From the NCBI RefSeq assembly GCF_029029505.1, contig NZ_JAKJSD010000002.1:186001-250000 (forward strand): a DNA stretch of 64,000 bases, in the 5' to 3' direction. The stretch is from Ancylomarina sp. DW003. Its GTDB lineage: Bacteria; Bacteroidota; Bacteroidia; Bacteroidales; Marinifilaceae. Under the pieces are notes generated by a model that ran no database searches, had not been told where the DNA came from, and was given only the letters and a program-made list of their open reading frames with translations. Position 1 is the first letter of the stretch; every line of letters starts with the position of its first letter. Both the position numbers and the translations under genes were made by a program. Of the stretch, positions 17,105 through 25,967 are shown piece after piece.

Positions 17105-18391
17105 TTAAGGTTGAGGCGAAAAACTTAAAGGTCCCATATTCTTAAAGCTATTATCCTTTATTGCTTTATTAAAGATACCTTCACACTTAACGATTAACTC
17201 TCCAATGTTGTTTGAGTTGATATAATCCCAACCCAACCACATAAACTTATTCTTTTCTGGAAGTCTGTTATCGACTTCAGGATTTATACTAGGGAATAAA
17301 CCTTGATGTGAAAGAATTTCACCAACACCTTTTGATGCAAAGAAATCAATAACATCCTGAGTTTTATCCAATTTATCTTTCTTTGTTAGCATGAAAATAG
17401 GACTAATAATAGCTCCATCTTCTGGCCAAACCGCAACCATACTACCACCCTCTTTCACCATTTTAGTAAAGAAATAAGGCATAATAGTAATGGCTGGTCT
17501 ATCCTTTTTCTTCGTATGTGATTTCACCATTTGCGATGGGTGCATACTTTCCAAAAGACATTCTCCTAAGCCTTTAACACCTTCTTCACCATAAGCTTTA
17601 TAGATATGTAACAACATAGAGTTGAACAAATCAAAGTCACTAATTGGAAGGCTCACACTATTTTTAAATTCAGGCTTGAATAAATCTGCCCAAGTACGAG
17701 GTACTTCTCTATCTCCTAATTCATCCTTATTTACAAGAAATACAGCTGGCACAACACCAATCATTGAATAGTGTCCTTCAGGATCTTTTAAACATATATC
17801 TTCGTTATCAAAATCTTTATTCAAACGCTCAAATCCAGTGCTATCAGCAAATACATCACGCTTCTTAAATTTACCCATCAGCTTCTCGTCAAAAAACAAA
17901 TCGAAACCTGCAGAGATAAAGATATCAGCTAATTTATCTGGGTTATCTTCGTTAATAACATCTCCCATCAACCAATCTAGCCCCATTGAAGCTGCCTTCA
18001 AATCATAAACAATCTCTCTATCGTTAGCTTTCTTGTAATCTTCAATAAAAGCATCAATTCCTTCAACCAGTGGCACACGAACAGGACATGGCAACAACCC
18101 CTGAACATGAACAGCATCCTCATCAGTACTCGTTTCTTTCTGATTTAAATCTGCATCAATTTGGTTTCTTGTCAAGTCAATACCTTCAACTAATAAAGAT
18201 GCAAATGCGTCGACATTTAATTTTTTCATCTTTAAAGCCATATCGAGAGTCAAAGACTTACCGAAAAGTTCTCTTTTCTTAGGATCTTCCAACTGCTTGA
18301 ATCCGTTTGAGACAAAAATCTTAATTGTTTCAGGGAAACGTGTGCAAATATCAAGTAAACTATCGGTATTTTTAAAATATTGATTCTCCAT
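17105..18391 (-). CDS. Cytoplasmic solute-binding-protein-like protein with DUF1858-like N-terminus
   Basis: 428 residues. The first about 70 residues match the DUF1858/ScdA-N style helical domain (LLDICTRFPETIKIFVSNGF, then FGKSLTLDMALKMKKLNVDAF). The remainder has the fold signature of Fe(III)/thiamine-type extracellular binding proteins (GVVPAVFLVNKDEL, PRTWADLFKPEFKNSVSLP, GGSMVAVWPEDGAIISPI). There is no signal peptide or lipobox before it, so it is predicted to stay in the cytoplasm, which is very unusual for this fold. It is the first gene of a four-gene operon, behind a -7 box and a Crp/Fnr-like palindrome. Possible roles: a cytosolic metal or anion sensor or carrier for the ABC ATPase and GTPase encoded downstream. 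Confidence 0.7.
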   Translation of the reverse strand: MENQYFKNTDSLLDICTRFPETIKIFVSNGFKQLEDPKKRELFGKSLTLDMALKMKKLNVDAFASLLVEGIDLTRNQIDADLNQKETSTDEDAVHVQGLLPCPVRVPLVEGIDAFIEDYKKANDREIVYDLKAASMGLDWLMGDVINEDNPDKLADIFISAGFDLFFDEKLMGKFKKRDVFADSTGFERLNKDFDNEDICLKDPEGHYSMIGVVPAVFLVNKDELGDREVPRTWADLFKPEFKNSVSLPISDFDLFNSMLLHIYKAYGEEGVKGLGECLLESMHPSQMVKSHTKKKDRPAITIMPYFFTKMVKEGGSMVAVWPEDGAIISPIFMLTKKDKLDKTQDVIDFFASKGVGEILSHQGLFPSINPEVDNRLPEKNKFMWLGWDYINSNNIGELIVKCEGIFNKAIKDNSFKNMGPLSFSPQP

Positions 18392-18421
18392 ATCTATGAG
18401 CTTTTATTTAATTTTCTATTA

Positions 18422-18429
18422 CAAAAGTA
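18422..18429 (-). promoter_or_regulatory. -7 box of the soluble ABC/GTPase operon
   Basis: TACTTTTG on the minus strand, about 30 bases before the first start codon. No -33 element is visible at the normal spacing, as expected for an activator-dependent promoter. Confidence 0.5.
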
Positions 18430-18450
18430 GCTCTGGTAACAGTTTTAAAA

Positions 18451-18466
18451 TGTAACTAATGTTACA
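18451..18466. promoter_or_regulatory. Crp/Fnr-family-like operator palindrome
   Basis: TGTAAC-TAAT-GTTACA is a perfect 16-base palindrome, with an extra half-like GGTAAC nearby at 18435-18440. Its centre lies about 33 bases upstream of the -7 box centre, or about -40 from the expected start of transcription, the classic class II activator position. Bacteroidota Crp/Fnr-type regulators (the HcpR group among them) bind palindromes of this general form; the specific regulator is inferred. Confidence 0.5.
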
Positions 18467-18654
18467 CTCTCTGTTTTTTCTCAAAAAAATAAAGCATGAA
18501 AGTTTATTACTCAAACTAAGCCCTCTTCTTTTAATTGATGATAAATAACCAGATAAACCTGACGAACGTATTTTTTCTATAGATAAAAGCTATTAATTTC
18601 ATATCTTTAAGGCAGTTATACCGATTTCATTGCTCAAAATAAATTCAACTGCTT

Positions 18655-20931
18655 TTGAGATCTCTTGTAAAAATAGCAATTAGACTACTGAGTATCATAC
18701 TATTACTCAGTATCTATTTGCACGCCAATGCTCAAGATGATATAGTAGAATTCTCAAGTACATCAAGCAAGACACTCTGCCCTCTTAATAACGGAGTAGT
18801 TACATCATTACAAACCTCATCTCTTGAAATATCTGGTCCAACAGATAAAATATGGTATGCTTCTTACTCAATAAACGGTGGTCCTTCTGAGAATATGAAT
18901 GGCGGCCTAGGTATAAACACAAGTATTTTCGATTTTGAAATTAGTTTTAGAAATGACAGTAAAAAACTAAAAACATTCACCGTTCAAATTGAAAAAGCCT
19001 GGCTCGAGGATGGAACACAACTGACCATTTCTGCAAATGATGATAGCCGAGATGTAACAGTTTATCCACTTACCAAACCTAGTGTACAAGCATACGAAAA
19101 CAAAATAAAAACAAATTCTGAAGAAGATTATACAGTAATAATTGGAATGAATTCTATTTACAAAGGAGAACTTCCAACTGGTGCTTCACAAATGAGTTAC
19201 AACACTGAAGTTATTGATGCCTTTAAATACATCAACTTTCGGATTAAGTGGCAAGCAGAAGCAGGAATCACAACTTTTAAATCAATTGAAAAAACTGGTT
19301 TTGGTTGTAATAGCGACACCATCTATAGCAATATTGAACTCAAAAATGAATTTAGTGTAGATCTTGGAGATGATAGAAACATATGCTCAGGTGAGACTGT
19401 TACCCTAACACCTGCAATAGATCTAAAATCGGAATACACTTACTTGTGGAGTACAGGTGAAACAAGTGAAAGTATAGAAGTAAATAAAATCGGGGAATAC
19501 GAACTCTCGGTTACTGACACAAGAGACAATCAAAAAATAACGAATCAGGTTAATGTTAATGTTCACGATTCGCCTCCTATCAATATTGATGATGTTATCA
19601 TGATGGATGGCTCTCCAATCCAACTTGATATTCAAAAAGAAGGTTGTACCTATCTATGGTCTACAGGAGAAACAAGTAGCAAAATTGAGATTTCCACACC
19701 AGGAGATTTTTCTGTCATGATTACCTCAGAATATGGATGTACTAATTCTAAATCATTCACTGTTAAAGACCAATCATCATTCTTCACTTTAAATCTTCCC
19801 AATATCATTCATATGTGTGCCCAGGAAACGATGACTTTGAGTCCATATATGGATATCGATCAGGAGTACACTTACGAATGGAGTACGGGATCAACGGAAA
19901 GAGAAATAGAGATCAGTACTGAGGGGACTTACACTTTGAAAGCAACAGATCCTAATGGCTATTCTCAAACAGCAAGTTCAAAAATTTATTATCATTCAAA
20001 ACCTATCGTTGATTTAGGAGATGATTTCATTCTGTGGGATGGTGAATCAAAAGAATTAAATGCTCAAAATACTGGTGCTAGTTTCAAGTGGAGTACATCT
20101 GAAATGAGTCAAATAATTACTGTGAATTCTGGAGGTGAATTTTGGGTAAATGTAATTGATGAATATGGCTGTGCTAATGCAGATACCATCAATGTGGACT
20201 ACAGAGAAGGTGAAAAATTCCGAATCGAGTTGGGTGATGATAGAAGCATCTGTCAAGGTGATTCTGTATTAATTATACCTGAAATAATTGGACATCCGGT
20301 TTCGCCACTCGTTTATAATTGGGTAGATCAGAATCATAATGACGCTGAAATTTACTTAAAAGAAGAAGGCAATTTCTTACTGGAAGTAACCGACAATTTA
20401 GGTAATATCGAAAGTGCTGAAATACACATCACTGTACTCCCAGCTCCAATTGTCAATTTAGGTGAAGATATCATTGATTATCCAAACTTAGAACAAAAAC
20501 TAATTGCTAATGTTGATAATGTGAGTTACAACTGGTCAACAGGAGAAGTCAGCAAATCTATTACAATCGAAAATACAGGAACCTATTGGGTAGAGGTTAT
20601 TAACGAAGCTCAATGTTCAGCCCGAGACAGTATTTATGTGAAATTCTTAAACGATTATCCATTTGTCGGCTTACCTAAAGCCTTTTCTCCAAACGGTGAT
20701 AGTCACAACGATCTTCTTTTTGTTCGTGGTATTGATATTGACAAAATCAACTTAATGATTTATAATCGACTGGGTAAGAAAGTATTTGAAACTTCAGATA
20801 TAAATCAGGGATGGGATGGCAGATACAACGGTCATATTCAGGACATGGATAGCTACTACTACAGCCTTGATATTACTTATACCAATGGAGTGATGCGAAC
20901 TAAAACCGGTAAATTCTCCCTTCTTAGATAA
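18655..20931 (+). CDS. Gliding-motility-type T9SS cell-surface protein (type B sorting domain)
   Basis: 758 residues from a TTG start. An in-frame TAA at 18640-18642 leaves no ATG upstream, and the signal peptide (LLSIILLLSIYLHANAQ) requires a start here. The body has at least five repeats of an Ig-like unit marked by LGDD, then the YxWSTGE/S motif (LWSTGETSE, LWSTGETSS, EWSTGSTE, NWSTGEVSK), as in SprB-like and PKD-type surface proteins. The C-terminal about 90 residues (LPKAFSPNGDSHNDLLFVRG, MIYNRLGKKVFE, GWDGRYNG) are the type B (CHU_C) T9SS sorting domain. The protein is expected to be displayed on the surface as an adhesin or to be released. Confidence 0.85.
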   Translation: MRSLVKIAIRLLSIILLLSIYLHANAQDDIVEFSSTSSKTLCPLNNGVVTSLQTSSLEISGPTDKIWYASYSINGGPSENMNGGLGINTSIFDFEISFRNDSKKLKTFTVQIEKAWLEDGTQLTISANDDSRDVTVYPLTKPSVQAYENKIKTNSEEDYTVIIGMNSIYKGELPTGASQMSYNTEVIDAFKYINFRIKWQAEAGITTFKSIEKTGFGCNSDTIYSNIELKNEFSVDLGDDRNICSGETVTLTPAIDLKSEYTYLWSTGETSESIEVNKIGEYELSVTDTRDNQKITNQVNVNVHDSPPINIDDVIMMDGSPIQLDIQKEGCTYLWSTGETSSKIEISTPGDFSVMITSEYGCTNSKSFTVKDQSSFFTLNLPNIIHMCAQETMTLSPYMDIDQEYTYEWSTGSTEREIEISTEGTYTLKATDPNGYSQTASSKIYYHSKPIVDLGDDFILWDGESKELNAQNTGASFKWSTSEMSQIITVNSGGEFWVNVIDEYGCANADTINVDYREGEKFRIELGDDRSICQGDSVLIIPEIIGHPVSPLVYNWVDQNHNDAEIYLKEEGNFLLEVTDNLGNIESAEIHITVLPAPIVNLGEDIIDYPNLEQKLIANVDNVSYNWSTGEVSKSITIENTGTYWVEVINEAQCSARDSIYVKFLNDYPFVGLPKAFSPNGDSHNDLLFVRGIDIDKINLMIYNRLGKKVFETSDINQGWDGRYNGHIQDMDSYYYSLDITYTNGVMRTKTGKFSLLR

Positions 20932-21046
20932 TAAATAAGCTTTTTACAGTCTTACATCTCCACTTTACCGATTAGTCGTCTTGGAATTTCTCATTAATCG
21001 AACTATTCATTAATTTAGATTTTCTCTTAACCTAATCAATTAACTT

Positions 21047-21973
21047 ATGCTAAAAGCTAACGAGCTATCTAAATCATATAAAGAAGTAAAGGCCCTATCG
21101 GGAATTTCTCTTAAGGTAAAAAAAGGTGAATTATATGGTTTACTCGGTCCCAATGGAGCAGGAAAAAGTACTTGCATCAATATTCTGAGTTCACTCATTA
21201 AACCAGATTCAGGAGAAGTATTCTATGATGGCAAATCACTCTCTGATAACAGAAAGTATTGTAGGCAAATACTTGGTGTTGTACCTCAGGAAATTGCCCT
21301 TTACGAAGATCTATCAGCTTTTGAAAACCTAATGTTCTGGGGTAAACTATATGGAATAAAAGGGAAAGCTCTTGAGACCAAAATAGACGAACTTCTCAAG
21401 ATGCTGGGACTTTTCGACAGACGAAAGCATAAGGTGAAAACTTACTCGGGAGGAATGAAAAGGCGCATTAATATTGCCGCAGCCCTACTTCACGATCCTG
21501 AAATTGTTTTTATGGATGAACCTACAGTCGGAATCGATCCGCAAAGTAGAAATTTAATTTTTGAAGTTATAGAACAACTACATGCCAAGGGTTTAACCAT
21601 GATATACACGACACACTATATGGAAGAAGCCGAGCGTTTATGTGACAGAATTGGAATTATTGATGAAGGAAAAATTTTTAGAGAGGGAACCTTAGCTGAG
21701 TTGAGAAAGGCTTCATCTATTAAAGAAGAAATTAAGCTCAAATTCTCGAATCCTGAGAAGAATGAGCTTATTGACCTAAAGGAAAAACACGAGCAAAACT
21801 TAATCGTAAATGAACATCAACTTGTTCTGTCATCCAATCAATCAGATGTTGATTTACCTCTATTGATTCAAGGCTGTTTAGCTTCGCATTTAAAAATTGA
21901 AAATATTAGCATTAGCAATGTGAATCTCGAATCGATATTCCTCGAATTGACAGGAAAATCTCTTAGAGATTAG
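21047..21973 (+). CDS. ABC-2 transporter ATP-binding protein
   Basis: 308 residues: Walker A GPNGAGKS, signature YSGGMKRR, Walker B IVFMDEP and switch His in TTHYMEEAERL, in the pattern of the drug/polysaccharide exporter ATPases (CcmA/NodI-like). The last 80 residues are the regulatory extension common in this group. It is followed 41 bp later by its ABC-2 permease and together they form an exporter. The substrate cannot be told from the sequence. The intergenic stretch in front shows no clear promoter. Confidence 0.9.
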   Translation: MLKANELSKSYKEVKALSGISLKVKKGELYGLLGPNGAGKSTCINILSSLIKPDSGEVFYDGKSLSDNRKYCRQILGVVPQEIALYEDLSAFENLMFWGKLYGIKGKALETKIDELLKMLGLFDRRKHKVKTYSGGMKRRINIAAALLHDPEIVFMDEPTVGIDPQSRNLIFEVIEQLHAKGLTMIYTTHYMEEAERLCDRIGIIDEGKIFREGTLAELRKASSIKEEIKLKFSNPEKNELIDLKEKHEQNLIVNEHQLVLSSNQSDVDLPLLIQGCLASHLKIENISISNVNLESIFLELTGKSLRD

Positions 21974-22014
21974 TTCTCCAGATCATTGAATTCTTTATCA
22001 AAAACACCCACAAC

Positions 22015-23250
22015 ATGTTCAATTTAGCATTAAAAGATATACAACAATACTTCAAGGATAAAACAGCAGTCTTCCTCTCACTACTATTGCCTATAGCACT
22101 AATGACAATTTTTGCTTTAATGTATGGCGGAATCGGAGGTTCTAAAGAATCTAAACCAATCACTCTTCTTTTTACCGATCAGGATAATACTGAGATTTCA
22201 AAAGAAGTTTATGTAAAATTGGATTCTCTTGATGGACTCAAGCTCGTTAACAAACCCTTAGCTGAGGCAAAAAAATTAATAAAAAAAGGTAAGAGTGCTT
22301 CTGCTTTTGTTTTATACAAGGGCTTTCAAGATTCAGTCATCTCTGGTCAGAAACTTCCTATGGAACTTTTCTATGATGAAGCCAAGGAAATTGAAGTTGG
22401 ATTGCTTCAACAGGCTTTATGGTCCAATCTGTTTGGTATTACCATGAAGAGAAGTATGAAAGGTAAAATAAACGACTGGCTGGTAGAAAAGAATCCTGAT
22501 CTATCTTCCAGTGAGTTGGATGAAATTCAAGAACATATTTCTGAGCAATTCAACGAATTTGAACAAACAGAAAATGATTCAGAAATTAAAGAAGATTCTG
22601 GTTTGCCAATGACCGCTCTGGTTAGTGAAAAGAAAGATGGTAATTTAGGCTTGGTTCAAGCCATTGCAGGTATGGCTATAATGATGTTACTTTTTAGTGT
22701 ATCTGCTAGCGGAGCATCTCTATTGAAGGAGAAAGAAGAAGGAACTTTACGTCGTTTACTTGTTGCACCTATCTCTCCTCAGAGTATATTGTATGGTAAA
22801 ATGCTTTCAACACTATTCCTTGCTATTCTACAGCTTACGGTTATGTTTCTGTATTCGTGGTTAGCTCTTGGCTTAGATATTTTCATCAACTTACCAGCTT
22901 TGATTCTTATGATTTTATCATCGGCAATAGCCTGTAGTAGCTTTGGAATTTTTATGGCTTCTGTTTGTAAAAGTCGCAAGCAGGTTGAAAGCCTATCAAC
23001 ACTCATCATTCTGGTTATATCTGCCTTAGGTGGAAGTATGATGCCAATGTTCTTTATGCCTGCTATTATGCAAAAAATTGCCGTTATATCAGTAAACTAT
23101 TGGGCCATGGATGGTTTCTTCGATATTTTCTGGAGGCAACTTCCAATAGCTGATATCATTCCAAATGTTCTCGTATTACTTGGAATTGGATTTGGTTTAA
23201 CCGCCATATCGGTTATTAGTTTCCGTAAGAGTATTCTAAAAATGATGTAA
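22015..23250 (+). CDS. ABC-2 type permease
   Basis: 411 residues with the usual plan: one N-terminal membrane helix (LSLLLPIALMTIFALMYGG), a large extracytoplasmic domain of about 180 residues rich in charged residues, then five membrane helices starting at IAGMAIMMLLFSVSASGAS. The conserved KEKEEGTLRRLLVAPISP motif, which contacts the ATPase, is present. It pairs with the ATP-binding protein encoded directly upstream. Linearmycin/NatB-like exporters have this architecture; the substrate is not known. Confidence 0.9.
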   Translation: MFNLALKDIQQYFKDKTAVFLSLLLPIALMTIFALMYGGIGGSKESKPITLLFTDQDNTEISKEVYVKLDSLDGLKLVNKPLAEAKKLIKKGKSASAFVLYKGFQDSVISGQKLPMELFYDEAKEIEVGLLQQALWSNLFGITMKRSMKGKINDWLVEKNPDLSSSELDEIQEHISEQFNEFEQTENDSEIKEDSGLPMTALVSEKKDGNLGLVQAIAGMAIMMLLFSVSASGASLLKEKEEGTLRRLLVAPISPQSILYGKMLSTLFLAILQLTVMFLYSWLALGLDIFINLPALILMILSSAIACSSFGIFMASVCKSRKQVESLSTLIILVISALGGSMMPMFFMPAIMQKIAVISVNYWAMDGFFDIFWRQLPIADIIPNVLVLLGIGFGLTAISVISFRKSILKMM

Positions 23251-23268
23251 ACGGAGTTCATATAAAAT

Positions 23269-23306
23269 AAGAAAGGCTGTTGGAATAATCCAACAGCCTT
23301 TCTTTT
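23269..23306 (+). terminator. Bidirectional terminator between convergent genes
   Basis: A 16-bp perfect stem (AAGAAAGGCTGTTGGA with its complement) around ATAA, with A and T runs on either side. It can end both the ABC exporter operon and the minus-strand peptidase gene. Confidence 0.88.
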
Positions 23307-23322
23307 ATATTTAGAATCGGAA

Positions 23323-25503
23323 TTACTCCACAATATTCATTTCATCAAGAAGGTATCCGGCACCTGCAAATTTATCAACGATAAATAAGACGTAACGGAT
23401 ATCTAATGATACATTTCTACAAATAGTTGCATCGTACATTAAATCAGACATTACACCTTCCCAGGCACGGTCGAAATTTAACCCAATCAACTCACCATTA
23501 GCATTCAATACAGGAGAACCAGAGTTACCACCAGTTGTATGGTTTGTTGCAGCAAAACAAACATTCATCTGTCCATTCTGACCGTAACGACCATAGTCTT
23601 TAGTTGCGTATAGATCTCTTAACTTTTGAGGTACATCATAATCGAAAATATTTGGATTATCCTTTTCGATGATACCTTCAAGCGTTGTATAATAGTCATA
23701 GTTTACTGCATTTCTAGCTTTATAACCAGCAACTTTACCAAAATGAACACGGAAAGTTGAATTTGCATCAGCATAAAATACTTTATCCGACTCCATTGCC
23801 ATTAAACCAGCCATATAAGTACGTTGCAACTTATCAACCTTATTCTTTAATTCAGAATACTTAGGGCTAATTGCCATCGTGTATAAGTCAAGAATACTCA
23901 TGGCCATGACATAAGCAGGATCTTTAGCGATCCTCTTAGCATTTGACGGCTTGTAGTTAGCCAGTAGCTTCTCAAGTTGAGCTTGGTTAGCAAGTACTGA
24001 TTTAGCCATTGCTTTATTCGCGTAAGCTTTAAAATCACCATTGTATTTTTTAGCTATTGTTTTTAATTCCTCTGGTTGAAATTTAGCTTCAACATTGTCG
24101 AAATACATACGCATCATTGCCTCTAACAACTTCTGATCTGTAGCCTTATTGTAATTCTTATAGAAAGAAGTCGCTTTCTTTTGCAAGCCTTTTACTTCTT
24201 TAGCAATTGCCTCTGAATCTTTCTTATCCAATGAAACAAGCTTTTTGAAATTGCCTGCAAATTTCACAACTTCTGATCCTGAAAAACCAGCCTCAAGAGC
24301 ATAATCGCGAGCCAGACTATATGGCGTCATTTCTTCATAAATGCCTTTCATTTGCTCAAGAATACCAGCATATTTTGCTTTCAACTTAGCATCAGAGTTT
24401 GCCCATTTTTCGAATCTAGCTTCTAAGTCCTTCTTCTTAGTAATCGCATCTAATCTCTTTAAACCTTTGATCTCACCTTGCCATCTTTTCCATGAGTTTG
24501 CAACACCAGCATATTTTGCTGAATACTGAATTCTCACCATTGGTGAAGCATCCATATCAGCACGCATTAAGTCTAGCTTCTTAGTTCTCAACTTAATTTT
24601 ATGAGGATTGTCAACCTGAGTCATCATCTCTAATGCATACGAAGTTAAATACTCAGTTGTTGTTCCCGGGTAACCAAATACCATTGTGAAATCACCTTCG
24701 TTAATACCTTTCAACGAAATTTTGAATGAAGACTTAGCTTGCAATGGTACATTGTCCTTTGAATAAGAAGCAGGCTTATTGTCTTTGTTTGCATAAATTC
24801 TGAACATTGAGAAGTCACCTGTATGACGAGGCCACATCCAGTTGTCAGTGTCACCACCAAATTTACCGATAGCTGATGGAGGCGCTCCTACTAAACGAAC
24901 ATCCTTAAAGATTTCGTAAACTGAAAGGAAATATTGGTTACCTGCAAAATAAGCTTTTACACTAGCACGGTATTCTGAGTTTTTCTCAGTTTCAGCTTCA
25001 ATTTTCTTGATGTTTTCTCCGATAATCTTTGAACGATCTTCTTCTTTGGTATCATCATTAACACCTTTAAGAACTTCAGCAGTTACATCAGCCATGCGAA
25101 TTAGAAATGAAGCTGTAATACCTTCGTTTACCAATTCCTCACCTTTGTTCATTGCCCAGAAACCATCTTTCAAATAATCGTTCTCAAGTGTTGAGTGATT
25201 CTGAATAGCACCGTATCCACAATGGTGGTTGGTAACCATTAATCCTTGATCAGAGATCAATTCTCCTGTACAAAAGTGACGAAACGGTCTTCCTTCGCGT
25301 CCTAATCCTACTACAGCATCTTTCAAGCAAGCCTGATTAACATCGTAGATATCCTCAGCAGTCAGCTTAAATCCAGCTTTCTGCATGTCTTCAATATTGT
25401 ACTTTTTCAACAGCATAGGAATCCACATTCCTTCGTCTGCTTTTACCTGATTACCCACTAATAATAGTACGGCAGTCAGCAATAATGTCATTTTTCTTAA
25501 CAT
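23323..25503 (-). CDS. S46 dipeptidyl peptidase, DPP11-like
   Basis: 726 residues with signal peptide (MTLLLTAVLLLVGNQVKA), a periplasmic serine exopeptidase releasing dipeptides from oligopeptides. Catalytic residues are visible: His94 in TNHHCGYGAI, an Asp in FGGDTDNWMWPRHTGDF, and Ser661 in TGGNSGSPVLN. Arg679, 18 residues after Ser661, stands where Porphyromonas DPP11 has the Arg that selects Asp/Glu at P1, whereas DPP7 has Gly; this favours an acidic-residue-specific DPP11. The length matches the family. It was probably once directly behind maf, but a four-helix-bundle unit now lies between them. Confidence 0.9.
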   Translation of the reverse strand: MLRKMTLLLTAVLLLVGNQVKADEGMWIPMLLKKYNIEDMQKAGFKLTAEDIYDVNQACLKDAVVGLGREGRPFRHFCTGELISDQGLMVTNHHCGYGAIQNHSTLENDYLKDGFWAMNKGEELVNEGITASFLIRMADVTAEVLKGVNDDTKEEDRSKIIGENIKKIEAETEKNSEYRASVKAYFAGNQYFLSVYEIFKDVRLVGAPPSAIGKFGGDTDNWMWPRHTGDFSMFRIYANKDNKPASYSKDNVPLQAKSSFKISLKGINEGDFTMVFGYPGTTTEYLTSYALEMMTQVDNPHKIKLRTKKLDLMRADMDASPMVRIQYSAKYAGVANSWKRWQGEIKGLKRLDAITKKKDLEARFEKWANSDAKLKAKYAGILEQMKGIYEEMTPYSLARDYALEAGFSGSEVVKFAGNFKKLVSLDKKDSEAIAKEVKGLQKKATSFYKNYNKATDQKLLEAMMRMYFDNVEAKFQPEELKTIAKKYNGDFKAYANKAMAKSVLANQAQLEKLLANYKPSNAKRIAKDPAYVMAMSILDLYTMAISPKYSELKNKVDKLQRTYMAGLMAMESDKVFYADANSTFRVHFGKVAGYKARNAVNYDYYTTLEGIIEKDNPNIFDYDVPQKLRDLYATKDYGRYGQNGQMNVCFAATNHTTGGNSGSPVLNANGELIGLNFDRAWEGVMSDLMYDATICRNVSLDIRYVLFIVDKFAGAGYLLDEMNIVE

Positions 25504-25547
25504 GGTTTGTTGTGAGTTTGTTATTATTATTCTAGTTGTGTTTATAA

Positions 25548-25962
25548 TTAATGACGAATTATCAATTACGAATTACGAGATTTCACAGTTTTCTGTATAC
25601 TCCCTATTATTCTTAAAAGCTCATCAATATCTTTTAATAGACTATCACTTTCATCCTTCGAAAGGTAGTCTGTATCTTGTAGTAAACGAATCCAATAATG
25701 CGCTTCTCTAGCCTCTTTATACGAAATCGTTAATTTGGCAAAGAAATCTTTTTCACTTTGTCCTCCAATAGCCTCTTCAATATTAGCCCCAATAGAAGTT
25801 CCTGATCTCAATAACTGTTTACTTAAGACATATTCCTTTTTAACGTCTTGCAAATACCTCGACAGTTTCACGATTCTAACTGCAAAAGCATAACTCTTTT
25901 CTTGTACGATATTATCCTTCTTCATATCAAATTCTAATTCGTAATTGATAATTCGTAATTAA
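25548..25962. mobile_element. Inverted-repeat-bounded unit carrying a four-helix-bundle gene
   Basis: A 415-bp unit with 28-bp terminal inverted repeats at 25548-25575 and 25935-25962 that match at 27 of 28 positions (mismatch at 25553/25957). Each arm is itself built from repeats of AATTACGAATTA type. The unit contains only the four-helix-bundle ORF, whose stop codon lies inside the left arm. It separates maf from the peptidase gene in an otherwise continuous minus-strand run. It looks like a small transposable or casposon-like unit moved in trans, but no target-site duplication is evident. Confidence 0.55.
25566..25925 (-). CDS. Four-helix-bundle protein (23S rRNA intervening-sequence protein family)
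   Basis: 119 residues of the S23/IVP four-helix-bundle family (PF05635-like): YAFAVRIVKLSRYL, LLRSGTSIGANIEEAIGGQSEKDFFAKLTISYKEAREAHYWIRLL. Members are found inside 23S rRNA intervening sequences and as stray genes in Bacteroidota; the relative Avd works with reverse transcriptase in diversity-generating retroelements. Here it is neither in an rRNA gene nor next to a reverse transcriptase. The final codons and stop (SRNS*) come from the left inverted repeat. Function unknown; a nucleic-acid-binding role is likely from the family. Confidence 0.85.
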   Translation of the reverse strand: MKKDNIVQEKSYAFAVRIVKLSRYLQDVKKEYVLSKQLLRSGTSIGANIEEAIGGQSEKDFFAKLTISYKEAREAHYWIRLLQDTDYLSKDESDSLLKDIDELLRIIGSIQKTVKSRNS

Positions 25963-25967
25963 ATTCA

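Noticed and set aside
17105-18391. Ordinary periplasmic iron-binding protein of an ABC importer
   Set aside because: No signal peptide or lipobox, an intracellular-type DUF1858-like N-terminus instead, and no permease gene in the operon.
25566-25925. Accessory protein of a diversity-generating retroelement (Avd)
   Set aside because: There is no reverse transcriptase or template/variable repeat pair anywhere in the window.
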